From positions 1 to 14,165 of the forward strand of contig DDWE01000155.1 of NCBI GenBank assembly GCA_002345625.1: a stretch of 14,165 nucleotides of DNA, in the 5' to 3' direction. The position numbers and the translations under genes were made by a program. This document shows, in pieces, positions 1 through 6,787 of this stretch; position 1 is the first letter of the stretch, and each line of letters opens with the position of its first letter. Source of the stretch: Desulfuromonadaceae bacterium UBA2294. GTDB taxonomy: Bacteria > Desulfobacterota > Desulfuromonadia > Desulfuromonadales > UBA2294. A model generated the notes under the pieces. It saw only the letters and a list, made by a program, of their open reading frames with translations, did no database searches and was not told where the DNA came from.

Positions 1-150
1 CGGAGGAGGAATAATCTCGGGGGGGGGAGCAATCGGTTGCGGAGGAAGGCAGCCGGCAAGAAGCAGCAAAAACAAAAAAGCGGAAAAAAGTGCGCCACTC
101 AAATTTCGCGACAAGACAGAGGCATCCTGAAAAAAGGCATGACAACGCAT
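1..150 (-). CDS. Lipoprotein, N-terminal part (gene runs off the left edge)
   Basis: Reading leftward from an ATG at 150, the frame is open to the window edge (50 codons). It begins with a polar stretch, then a hydrophobic core (residues about 21-32) and a lipobox Leu-Ala-Gly-Cys with the Cys at residue 34. A proline-rich segment follows (LPPQPIAPPPEIIPPP), typical of the flexible tether behind a lipidated cysteine. This predicts an outer-membrane or inner-membrane lipoprotein; the functional domain lies outside the window. The ATG has only a distant AGGA about 16 bases upstream. A TTG at codon 13, with AGGA 10 bases upstream, would give a more standard signal of about 22 residues and is an alternative start. 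A run of nine G (19-27) encodes three of the prolines. The call of a lipoprotein signal is secure; function is unknown. Confidence 0.7.
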   Translation of the reverse strand, partial: MRCHAFFQDASVLSRNLSGALFSAFLFLLLLAGCLPPQPIAPPPEIIPPP

Positions 151-465
151 CGATATCAAAAAAACATCCTTTTCCTTTGCTGCACGCAGCGGTTGTCGAT
201 GGCGGGCTAAATCCGACCTGATGGCCACAAAGTCGAACCTGTACGTGGTTCACTGGTGCTGCAATACCGACTCAACAGACCAACCTGTATAAATTTAGCA
301 CAAAATGCGCCAAAATATGGGGCAATTTATATAAGTTCCGGGGTTGAGGTAAAGAGATGACCCATAGACCACCACGGTGCAGACACACGTTTGAGAAATA
401 CGGCATAACTCCCCCCGGTCACAAGATACCCGTTGCGCTGATTGACAGCGAAAAAACGCGGAGGT
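151..465. other. Divergent intergenic region between lipoprotein and MFS gene
   Basis: This 315-base gap separates two outward-facing genes and should hold both promoters. It contains a perfect 8-base inverted repeat, TATAAATT at 288-295 and AATTTATA at 324-331, with CAAAAT repeated 10 bases apart (301 and 311) between the arms. I find no convincing paired -35/-10 on either strand. The small open frame at 357-641 lacks coding character and is not called. Confidence 0.5.
288..331. repeat. Inverted repeat, possible operator
   Basis: TATAAATT (288-295) and AATTTATA (324-331) are exact reverse complements separated by 28 bases. The interval contains a one-turn direct repeat, CAAAAT at 301-306 and 311-316. 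It lies upstream of the exporter gene, where a regulator site would be expected. The A/T-only arms mean chance is a real alternative. Confidence 0.3.
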
Positions 466-1740
466 ATGTTGACGGTTCCAGACACACCCCAAAAACCGGC
501 CATGCCGACCCGGCCAACGAACAGGATCATGACGGAAACTCCTGCAGTAAAGCTTGCCACCCGCCTGGTCTTACTAAGTGTTCTGGCGACCGGTATGGGG
601 CAGTCGATGACCTTTGCCCTGCTGGCGCCGCTGGGACGTGAAGCCGGGTTCAGCGTCGTCCAGATCGGGACGGTCATTACCTGCTCATCCCTGATGTTCA
701 CCCTGTCCAGCCCTGTCTGGGGTCGGACCTGTGATCGCTGGGGACGCCGTCCGGTTCTGCTTATCGGTCAGTTCGGCTACGCCTTCGGTGTGCTGCTGTT
801 TGCCGCCACGTTTTCGACAGGAATGAGTGGGCTACTCGCCGCAGGTCTCTTTTACCCCCTGGCCATCGGGTCGCGGGTGCTTATGGCCCTACTGATGTCG
901 GCCGCCCCCAGCGCCGCCGCGGCCTATATCGCGGACACCACCAGCGCCGCCAAACGCACAGCAGGGATGGGCCGCCTCGGCGCCGCCCGCACCCTCGGCG
1001 CGATTCTCGGACCCGCCGTCGGCGGCGCCCTGGCTGTCTTCGGCTTGCTGACCCCGCTCTACTGTGCCGGTGGCATTGCCATGATCAGCGCACTGGCCCT
1101 GGCGGCCGTAGTACGCGAACCGGTCAGACGCATCACACCCGGTGTGAAAAGAGCGCGCCTGAAGCTCTTCGACCGCCGCTACTTCCCGTTCATCCTGGTC
1201 GGGTTTGTCACCTTCCTCGGCTTTTCGATGATGAGTCAGACCATCGGCTTCTATTTTCAGGACCGCTTTCACCTCGACGGTCCGGCCACAGCCCAGATTC
1301 TCGGTCTTGGACTGATGGTCTCGGCCGGAGCCTCCTTGCTGGCACAGGCCCTGCTGGTACAACGGTTACGGCTTACCCCGCCTCAGCTATTGAAGTCGGG
1401 GCTACCACTCTTGATCGTCGGCTTCGCGTTGCTCCCCGTGGCTGACAGTCAGCCGTTGCTGGTCGCAATAATGGGGATTATCGGCCTTGGAATGGGGTTG
1501 ATCGGACCTGGATTTACTGCCGGAGCCTCGTTGGCCGTTGGCCCTGACGAACAGGGTGCCGTTGGCGGGCTGGTCTCCGCCTGCCCCTCCAGCGGTTTCG
1601 TCCTCGGCCCACTGGTCGGCACCGCCCTGTACCAGTATTCACCGACTTTGCCCTACCTCTGCGCCGGAGCCCTGATGGTGCCGCTGCTCATTTACGCCAG
1701 CCGCATTCAGTTTCGCCCCGATCAAACTGAAAACCCCTGA
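466..1740 (+). CDS. MFS drug-efflux-type transporter
   Basis: This is a major facilitator superfamily transporter of about 424 residues, predicted to exchange protons for a small molecule across the inner membrane. The loop after TM2 carries MFS motif A (GRTCDRWGRRPVLLIG, residues about 86-101), and about twelve hydrophobic segments follow. The layout is closest to TetA/drug exporters. The substrate cannot be read from sequence. Start choice is uncertain. The frame opens at a TTG (442). GGAGGT at 460-465 lies right before the ATG at 466 and a TTG at 469. A further ATG at 529, with AGGA only two bases away, would drop a proline-rich tail and begin just before TM1. Codon use is coding-like from 466 on, so I take 466. 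A possible small gene (1772-1912) follows by 31 bases. Confidence 0.9.
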   Translation: MLTVPDTPQKPAMPTRPTNRIMTETPAVKLATRLVLLSVLATGMGQSMTFALLAPLGREAGFSVVQIGTVITCSSLMFTLSSPVWGRTCDRWGRRPVLLIGQFGYAFGVLLFAATFSTGMSGLLAAGLFYPLAIGSRVLMALLMSAAPSAAAAYIADTTSAAKRTAGMGRLGAARTLGAILGPAVGGALAVFGLLTPLYCAGGIAMISALALAAVVREPVRRITPGVKRARLKLFDRRYFPFILVGFVTFLGFSMMSQTIGFYFQDRFHLDGPATAQILGLGLMVSAGASLLAQALLVQRLRLTPPQLLKSGLPLLIVGFALLPVADSQPLLVAIMGIIGLGMGLIGPGFTAGASLAVGPDEQGAVGGLVSACPSSGFVLGPLVGTALYQYSPTLPYLCAGALMVPLLIYASRIQFRPDQTENP

Positions 1741-1771
1741 TCAGGATCAAGGGTTGTTCAAGGATTGTCAA

Positions 1772-1912
1772 ATGTCGCAACACGAACGGGACCGGCTTCC
1801 ACACCCTGTCTCCCTAATTGACTCCGTACTGACTTTTCAGGGCCATCAAAAGCGGGAAGGAACCGAAGCGTTGCTTCAATCTTTACAGGAGCGCGAAACC
1901 TATGAAGGCTAA
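1772..1912 (+). CDS. Possible small protein, 46 residues, unknown function
   Basis: An ATG at 1772 is preceded by AAGGA at 1759-1763 (eight-base spacing) and opens a 46-codon frame ending in TAA at 1910-1912. The product starts MSQHERDRLPHPVSLIDSVL and ends with a charged, helix-prone stretch (about residues 28-46). It has no cysteine, membrane segment or domain that I recognise. It begins 31 bases after the MFS stop, so it could be the second gene of that transcript. Its TAA overlaps the TAG of the opposing DksA-type gene within the four bases CTAA. A good ribosome site and the otherwise unexplained gap favour a real gene; the short length leaves chance possible. Confidence 0.45.
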   Translation: MSQHERDRLPHPVSLIDSVLTFQGHQKREGTEALLQSLQERETYEG

Positions 1913-2262
1913 CGCTTCTCCGTCGCCCGGGCACAATCGATACACACCAAAGTAGCAGGATCAGCCAGCAATCTCCCGGGTGAAATATCCTCATCGCAGG
2001 TGACACAGTAGCCATAATCACCTGAACGGAGGCGGGCCAGAGCAGTGTGGATACGCTGGATCTCCTGTTCGTTGCGACGGGCCGTAGCCTGAGCCATGGC
2101 CTGCTGCTGCAGAGCGTCCATGCGCGACAGTCGGCCGACTTTGGCCTGATCAAGCTCGACCGGCGCCCCCCCCTGACGCAATGCCGCACGCCCCTGTTCA
2201 ATGCTAACGAGACGCTCATTAAGCAACCGTTTAAATTCATCCAGATTCAGATCATCGCCCAT
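1909..2262 (-). CDS. Short DksA/TraR-family zinc-finger protein
   Basis: This protein has 117 residues, longer than TraR (about 73) and shorter than E. coli DksA (about 151). The C-terminal zinc finger is intact: Cys86-x2-Cys89, then 17 residues, Cys107-x2-Cys110. The N-terminal two-thirds is predicted helical and includes GRLSRMDALQQQAMAQA (residues about 43-59), a segment I associate with short members of this family. It occupies the place of the DksA coiled-coil tip that enters the RNA polymerase secondary channel. By family it should bind RNA polymerase and modulate initiation, possibly with ppGpp; this is inference. Start at 2262 is supported by GGCGG eight bases upstream. A run of eight C (2166-2173) lies inside the gene without breaking the frame. 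It converges on the 46-codon frame at 1772-1912. Confidence 0.9.
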   Translation of the reverse strand: MGDDLNLDEFKRLLNERLVSIEQGRAALRQGGAPVELDQAKVGRLSRMDALQQQAMAQATARRNEQEIQRIHTALARLRSGDYGYCVTCDEDISPGRLLADPATLVCIDCARATEKR

Positions 2263-2314
2263 AACTGTTACCGCCTTCAGAAGACAGGGGAAAGGCCCTG
2301 CGCCTATTTATCAG

Positions 2315-2343
2315 TTGACAACGACAGGATTACTACGCTAAAT
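2315..2343 (+). promoter_or_regulatory. Candidate sigma-70 promoter for the MepK-like gene
   Basis: A perfect -35 hexamer TTGACA (2315-2320) is followed after 17 bases by CTAAAT (2338-2343), a weak -10 matching only three positions. The start point would be near 2350, giving a leader of about 100 bases. Confidence 0.35.
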
Positions 2344-2384
2344 CAGTGACTTCCATCTACAGCTGCTGAGCATAAAGGTCACAA

Positions 2385-2399
2385 CGCATCGCAGATGCG
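2385..2399 (+). repeat. Short hairpin in the MepK-like leader
   Basis: CGCATC (2385-2390) and GATGCG (2394-2399) form a perfect six-base stem with a three-base loop. It overlaps the alternative ATG at 2395 and would partly bury it, a small argument for the downstream start at 2452. Role unknown. Confidence 0.3.
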
Positions 2400-2451
2400 A
2401 CCCACGTGGGCTGACATGCCCTTTAGTACCACGTCAAGCGAATTAAAATCT

Positions 2452-3033
2452 ATGCAGCAGTTACAGCCCGACCATATCAGACTTTCGCGACGCCAGCTCT
2501 GCCAATCAGGGTTTCTGGCACTGGCCAGTCTGGCGATCCCCCCCTCGTTGCTGGCCATGAGCCTCAATCAGATTCTGCCGGCACGTCAACTCTCCTTTTT
2601 CAACACGCATACTGGCGAAAAATTGCAGCACATCGACTATTGGGCCAAAGGGGACTACCAGCTCGACGCGCTGGGCGCCATTGACCACATCCTTCGCGAC
2701 CATCGTAGCGGCGAGATCACCCGGATCGACTACCGGCTGCTCGACCAGCTCTGGCTCCTCAATCACCGACTCGACAACCGCCACCCCCTGCATGTCATCT
2801 CCGGCTACCGATCGGCACAAACCAATCGGAAACTCCGTAAGACCGGCGGTGGCGTCGCCAAATACTCCCTGCACATGGATGGCCGAGCCATCGACCTCCG
2901 CCTGCCGAACCGGGAACTGACGGCTGTTCACCAGGCCGCCATCGACCTCCACCAGGGCGGAGTCGGCTACTATCCCGATTCGCAATTCATCCATCTCGAT
3001 ACGGGGGCGGTACGCCACTGGAGTGGTGCATAG
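2452..3033 (+). CDS. MepK/YcbK-like murein endopeptidase (DUF882, peptidase M15 fold)
   Basis: This is a 193-residue predicted periplasmic zinc peptidase. The N-terminus carries a twin-arginine signal (LSRRQL, residues 11-16, then a hydrophobic stretch to about 35), as in E. coli MepK, which is also Tat-exported. The DUF882 body starts with RQLSFFNTHTGE (45-56). It has SGYRS (117-121) and the M15 zinc motif SLHMDGRAID, giving His141 and Asp148, with a third ligand His181 in FIHLDTG. Characterised MepK cuts 3-3 (mDAP-mDAP) and some 4-3 cross-links; here the activity is inferred from family and motifs. The frame opens at 2395, but 2452 places the start 12 residues before the Arg pair, as in typical Tat signals. 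Neither start has a strong ribosome site. It faces an L,D-transpeptidase gene 63 bases away. Confidence 0.9.
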   Translation: MQQLQPDHIRLSRRQLCQSGFLALASLAIPPSLLAMSLNQILPARQLSFFNTHTGEKLQHIDYWAKGDYQLDALGAIDHILRDHRSGEITRIDYRLLDQLWLLNHRLDNRHPLHVISGYRSAQTNRKLRKTGGGVAKYSLHMDGRAIDLRLPNRELTAVHQAAIDLHQGGVGYYPDSQFIHLDTGAVRHWSGA

Positions 3034-3096
3034 CAGTTCTTCACCCGGCACGGCTCCCGCGACCTCTCCACTTCACTTGCCCCCCCCCGGCAACGT
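3034..3096. other. Convergent spacer with a run of nine C
   Basis: This is the 63-base gap between the MepK-like and transpeptidase stop codons. It contains C9 (3080-3088). I see no GC-rich stem followed by a T run on either strand, so no intrinsic terminator can be assigned. Confidence 0.5.
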
Positions 3097-4797
3097 TCAC
3101 GGCATGACCATCGCCGTATGTTGCAAAGAGCAACCGTTCGGTGCGCGATTAAGTGCCTGGCGCAACTCACGATCCCGCCCGTAAACATCTTTACGAAAAT
3201 TGATCTGCCCGGCATCATCCACCCAGGCCGTCAAATAAAAGATATGCACCGGCAACGGTTGTTTCAGATAGAGCTGCTGCGGCTCCGGCCGCTCCATCGC
3301 CGTTTTGATCTGTGCCGCGTCCCACCCCTGATCAGCAAGAAGGTAACGTGCCAGTTTCACCGGCTGTTTGAACCGGATACAGCCGGAGCTGAACTGACGA
3401 TCACGACGGGTGAACAACCACCGTTCATTGGTATCGTGCAGGTAGATGGCATGTTCGTTCGGGAAGATGAACTTGGCCCGGCCAAGCGGGTTCCATGGCC
3501 CGGGCTGCATCCGCAACAGACCGGGGAAGGTATCGGCATCGACCGTATCCCAATCAATGGTTTCCGGATCGATGAGCGTCTGCTTGTCCCAGGCGACGAT
3601 CTCGTAATGATGCTGCCCGATGTAGGCCGGATCGACCTTGATCAGCGGGAGTTTATCTTCGGCCAGAACGGTCGGTGGCACATACCAGTAAGGGGAAAAT
3701 TCGACATAGGTCATCCGGGCGGAGAAGATCGGGGTTTTGCGGTAACGGTTCCCGACCACAACCGGCATCGACAGCACGGTCCGCCCCTGGTCGATCACAC
3801 TGGCGCTGAAATCGGCTACATTAACCTGCAGATACTTCTGACCGAGATCGCGCGGCAGCCAGCGCCAGCGTTCCAGGTTCAGCTCGATCTGCCGCACCCG
3901 CTCCGACACCGGTACATTCAGGGCCGCCAGGGTCCCCGGCCCCAGAATTCCATCGGCAGAGAGCCCATGTCGTCGTTGAAAACGCCGCAACGCCTCAACA
4001 TCGGCCTCTGTCATGGTCAGGGAATCACCAACAGGGAGCGCGACCAGATCACCCATGAGCAGCAGACTGGTTCGCAGTCGCGCAACCCGTTTGTCTGTCA
4101 CACCAAGACGCAGTGTCGCACCGGCAGGTATCGGCGGCCAACCACCGAATGCTTCGATCGCCCGGTAGCGCTCCAGCACCCGACGCAACGACAGGTAGGC
4201 GTCGTGCTTCGGCTGATAGGGTTGCAGCAATTCATCAAGCTCTTCAGCACGAGCCGTAACACTGACGAGCTCGACCAGATTGACCGTTTCGCCGTTGACA
4301 CCCCAGCTATCCTGTACCGCATCGAACTGAACACGCTCTTCAACCAGGTGTCGGGCATAGTGAAAAAGGGCATCGGTCAGCAGCAGGTCGTACCAGCCAC
4401 TCCACCTTAACATGGGCAGGGTGTAATCCTGCTCATCAAGGGTGAAGTAGCTGAGCAGGTTCTCAAAAAATGTCAGGTGATAAGAACTGTCACAGCGGCC
4501 AATATCTCGACTCTTTTCCAGTCGGGCCAACACGACGCGGATGCAGGCCCGGCCCCCACTGTCGTCCGTGCTCCAGAGCGGCTCATACCCTCTATCGGCA
4601 TAAAACTGCATCAACTCATCTGGCATCAGGACCGACTCGGCAGCAATCTGGAGATCAGGCCGATCATTGAGCTGACTGATGATGGTCATCAAAGTAGCCG
4701 GCATCGATTCCGGCGCAATCCCGGCCAACGACTGGATTGGCAGCGCGGAAAGAGTCAGGCAGCTTAACAGGAAAATCAGCAACCAGCGATTCGGCAT
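3097..4797 (-). CDS. YcbB-type L,D-transpeptidase (YkuD domain)
   Basis: This enzyme forms 3-3 cross-links between mDAP residues of periplasmic peptidoglycan and resists most beta-lactams; function is inferred from the family. From the ATG at 4797 the protein has 566 residues (E. coli YcbB has 615). It has a Sec signal (1-26), a scaffold region, a PG_binding_1 domain (about 238-296, with DGILGPGTLAALN) and a YkuD catalytic domain (about 320-500). Catalytic residues are visible: His454 in LHDT and Cys473 in SSGCIRF. The C-terminal FRKDVYGRD tail is shared with YcbB. The frame extends back to 4869, but AAAGG sits about 8 bases before 4797 and the signal peptide starts there. It converges on the MepK-like gene, so maker and cutter of 3-3 bonds are neighbours. 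All key residues are intact. Confidence 0.93.
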   Translation of the reverse strand: MPNRWLLIFLLSCLTLSALPIQSLAGIAPESMPATLMTIISQLNDRPDLQIAAESVLMPDELMQFYADRGYEPLWSTDDSGGRACIRVVLARLEKSRDIGRCDSSYHLTFFENLLSYFTLDEQDYTLPMLRWSGWYDLLLTDALFHYARHLVEERVQFDAVQDSWGVNGETVNLVELVSVTARAEELDELLQPYQPKHDAYLSLRRVLERYRAIEAFGGWPPIPAGATLRLGVTDKRVARLRTSLLLMGDLVALPVGDSLTMTEADVEALRRFQRRHGLSADGILGPGTLAALNVPVSERVRQIELNLERWRWLPRDLGQKYLQVNVADFSASVIDQGRTVLSMPVVVGNRYRKTPIFSARMTYVEFSPYWYVPPTVLAEDKLPLIKVDPAYIGQHHYEIVAWDKQTLIDPETIDWDTVDADTFPGLLRMQPGPWNPLGRAKFIFPNEHAIYLHDTNERWLFTRRDRQFSSGCIRFKQPVKLARYLLADQGWDAAQIKTAMERPEPQQLYLKQPLPVHIFYLTAWVDDAGQINFRKDVYGRDRELRQALNRAPNGCSLQHTAMVMP

Positions 4798-5230
4798 CGA
4801 CACACACCTTTGCCCTGATGAAAAAAGCATAACCGATTCCACTGCCAGCGCGTGGATTAACCCACACATATCATTTTCACAAAACCTGTGTCAGGCCCGA
4901 AATTCAAAAACTGCCGATAATTCTGCAATAAACCACAGTCCGACCGAATCGACCGGCAACGTCGAGGTGATAATTTTCCCGATCCGGAACAGCCACCTGC
5001 ATCTACGGGAGGGAGACAATCAGCGTTAACGTCGATGGCACGGCCAAAGACTGGAATATGCTCGATAGCCGGGAGTTGACTCACGGCTATAAGGTCAACG
5101 ACGATGAAGACCGGTAGCACCCGCGCGAGTTCGACACGCATGCGGATTAAATGATAGGCAGAGAAGAGCCGGTCCGAGCTGTCCGTATAAGCCCGGTCGA
5201 TGCGATTTTACATGCGAGAGGACGGGTGTT
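4798..5230. other. Intergenic region between transpeptidase start and suhB end
   Basis: This 433-base gap should hold the leftward transpeptidase promoter and the end of the leftward signalling operon. The stretch 5019-5150 has coding character on the + strand and is listed separately. An 8-base palindrome CGCATGCG lies at 5137-5144. The leftward open frame 4857-5141 ends in low-quality sequence and its coding signature points to the opposite strand. I find no clear intrinsic terminator behind suhB. Confidence 0.5.
5019..5150 (+). pseudogene. Gene-like small reading frame with ATC start position and internal TAG
   Basis: GGGAGG at 5007-5012 is an excellent Shine-Dalgarno, and six bases further on an ATC (5019-5021) begins a 43-codon frame ending in TAA at 5148-5150. 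Codon 33 is TAG (5115-5117). The first 32 codons give an acidic, hydrophilic peptide containing DGTAKDWNMLDSRELTHGYK and VNDDEDR; after the TAG it continues HPREFDTHAD. From GTT at 5025 to the TAG (30 codons) base composition is strongly coding: about 70% GC at third positions, about 30% at second positions, and mostly purines at first positions. A sense codon such as TAC at 5115 and ATG at 5019 would restore a 43-residue protein. It may be a recently decayed small gene, a gene with an unusual AUC start, or a shorter gene ending at the TAG. I do not recognise the sequence. Confidence 0.35.
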
Positions 5231-6007
5231 TTATGGCCGCACACCCTGCCGGAGGACCTCGATCATGGCCGCGTGAATCAGCCCGTTGCTCGCTACAGTT
5301 TCACGGCTGTAGATATCGAGTCGACCGCCATCGAAGTTACCGACCATGCCTCCGGCTTCGACCACCAGCAGCTGTCCGGCCGCGACGTCCCAGGGCTTGA
5401 GTTTCATTTCCCAATAACCGTCGAATCGTCCGGCGGCGACACAGGCGAGGTCAAGGCTGGCGGCGCCCGGGCGGCGGCAGGCCTGGGCGGCCTGCTGGAA
5501 ATGGACGAAATGATCGTAGTTGTTGGCTGCGGTCTGTTTGCGGTTATACGGAAAACCGGTGGCGAGCAGGGACTGGTCGAGCTGTGCAACAGCTGAAACC
5601 TGCAAACGCCGATCATTAAGATAGGCCCCCTCCCCTTTTTCTGCCACGAACAGCTCGCCATTACAGGGGTTGTAAACCACCCCGACCTGCACCTCCCCCT
5701 CAATTTCAAGGCCGATGGAGACCGCAAACCAAGGGAAGCCATGGGCGTAGTTGGTGGTGCCATCCAGGGGGTCAATAATCCAGCAGTGACTGCGCCGGCC
5801 GCGACCGTAGTCGCCCTCTTCAGCGAGGATATCGTGCTCCGGGCAGTGCTGGCGCAACAAACTGACGATGGCCGCCTCGGCCGCCTCGTCGGCTTCAGTC
5901 ACCAGATCGACCGCCCCCTTGTGGCTGACACGCAGTGCCGTGCCGAACTTGGCCATCAGCACCGAACCGCCGGCTCGAGCAGCAGTTATGGCGACATCAC
6001 GCCACAT
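5231..6007 (-). CDS. suhB: Inositol-1-monophosphatase family protein (SuhB-like)
   Basis: This 258-residue protein has the standard length for a Mg2+-dependent, Li+-sensitive phosphatase that removes phosphate from myo-inositol 1-phosphate or similar sugar phosphates. Metal-site motifs are complete: LAEEG (61-65), DPLDGTTNYAHG (79-90, with Asp79 and Asp82) and PWDVAAG (205-211, with Asp207). E. coli SuhB also acts in rRNA transcription with Nus factors; whether this one does is unknown. The ATG at 6007 lies inside the end of the EI24 gene (11-base overlap) with GGAG six to seven bases upstream, so it is translationally coupled as last gene of the kinase operon. The paralogous CysQ/FBPase branch of the superfamily is less likely given length and motif spacing. 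Confidence 0.9.
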   Translation of the reverse strand: MWRDVAITAARAGGSVLMAKFGTALRVSHKGAVDLVTEADEAAEAAIVSLLRQHCPEHDILAEEGDYGRGRRSHCWIIDPLDGTTNYAHGFPWFAVSIGLEIEGEVQVGVVYNPCNGELFVAEKGEGAYLNDRRLQVSAVAQLDQSLLATGFPYNRKQTAANNYDHFVHFQQAAQACRRPGAASLDLACVAAGRFDGYWEMKLKPWDVAAGQLLVVEAGGMVGNFDGGRLDIYSRETVASNGLIHAAMIEVLRQGVRP

Positions 6008-6767
6008 CCTTATCTCCAGTCAGCACCTTGGTCTGGTCGTGCCAGAACTGCACGGCGCCAATCACCCCGAGGGGGATGGTGAAAAACTGCAGGAGGGGAA
6101 TCGCCAACAGGCAGACAGCACCGAAACCAAAACCTAGGGAGGCCAGCTTGCGTTCGCGGATAAATCGCCGCTGATCGGCAAAAGTTTGTTGGCGCCGGGA
6201 AAAGATGTAACCGGTATAATCAACCACCAGAAAAAAGGCGGTCCAGATCAACGACAGGGCGCTGTAGAGTAGCGGCCCGATGGCTGGCAGCAGAAAAAGA
6301 AACAGCAACAGCAGCAGTCCGCCGAGAAAAACGGCGACTTTTAACACTTCATCGAGCAGGGCGTGCAAGCTGTCACGTAAAAAACTGCTCCCGGCGGCCG
6401 CCTCGTGGCGGACACCGGTAAGAATTGCCTCTGCCTTCTCCGACAGAATGTCGTTAAAGGGCGACGCAATAAGATTGCCGATGATGGCAAAGAGGAAGAA
6501 AACCAGCAGGGCCGTGACCAGCACCGTAATCAACCAGAGAAAGTATTTCAGCACCGGCCACCACCAGGCACTGGTCTCCGGGGTCATGGAGGCGAGAAGG
6601 GCATCGAAGCGATCAAGACCAAACCAGACCGCCAGACAAAAAACGATCAGGTTGATCAGAAACGGGATGACGACATAGATCAGCAGCCGCGGGTTTGCAA
6701 TCAGCAGATGCCCGGCTCGAAACGGATAGGCGAAACCCTGGGCAAAACCAACAACCGGTGCCTTCAT
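5997..6767 (-). CDS. EI24/CysZ-type integral membrane protein
   Basis: This 256-residue inner-membrane protein has hydrophobic segments at about 29-50, 71-98, 141-170 and 205-230. It shows the EI24/CysZ family hallmarks: ANPRL near residue 24, the ASPFNDILSEKAE stretch (101-113) after the second hydrophobic block, and VDYTGYIFSRRQQTF (172-186) before the last. E. coli CysZ imports sulfate for cysteine synthesis, but many EI24 proteins are uncharacterised and no cys gene is near, so sulfate transport is only a possibility. AGGAG lies six bases before the ATG. It starts 20 bases after the FHA gene and overlaps suhB by 11 bases. Its place in a kinase/phosphatase/FHA operon suggests control by phosphorylation or FHA binding; that is inference. 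Confidence 0.85.
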   Translation of the reverse strand: MKAPVVGFAQGFAYPFRAGHLLIANPRLLIYVVIPFLINLIVFCLAVWFGLDRFDALLASMTPETSAWWWPVLKYFLWLITVLVTALLVFFLFAIIGNLIASPFNDILSEKAEAILTGVRHEAAAGSSFLRDSLHALLDEVLKVAVFLGGLLLLLFLFLLPAIGPLLYSALSLIWTAFFLVVDYTGYIFSRRQQTFADQRRFIRERKLASLGFGFGAVCLLAIPLLQFFTIPLGVIGAVQFWHDQTKVLTGDKDVA

Positions 6768-6787
6768 AGTCTGCTCCTGTGTAAAAA

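Noticed and set aside
1758..2240. Leftward 160-codon frame overlapping the DksA-type gene
   Set aside because: Same strand, other frame as a protein with an intact zinc finger; no domain visible.
3118..4410. Long rightward open frame (430 codons) opposite the L,D-transpeptidase
   Set aside because: It is antisense to a gene with intact catalytic motifs, has no recognisable domain, and reads as low-complexity Arg/Pro/Gln-rich protein typical of a shadow frame.
4826..4841. Sigma-54-like site (GG-N10-GC) on the minus strand before the transpeptidase
   Set aside because: GG and GC spacing fits, but flanking positions match the consensus poorly and the start point would crowd the ribosome site.
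4857..5141. Leftward 94-codon frame upstream of the transpeptidase
   Set aside because: Its N-terminal part looks protein-like, but base composition by codon position favours the + strand and the frame decays into unlikely sequence; no ribosome site.
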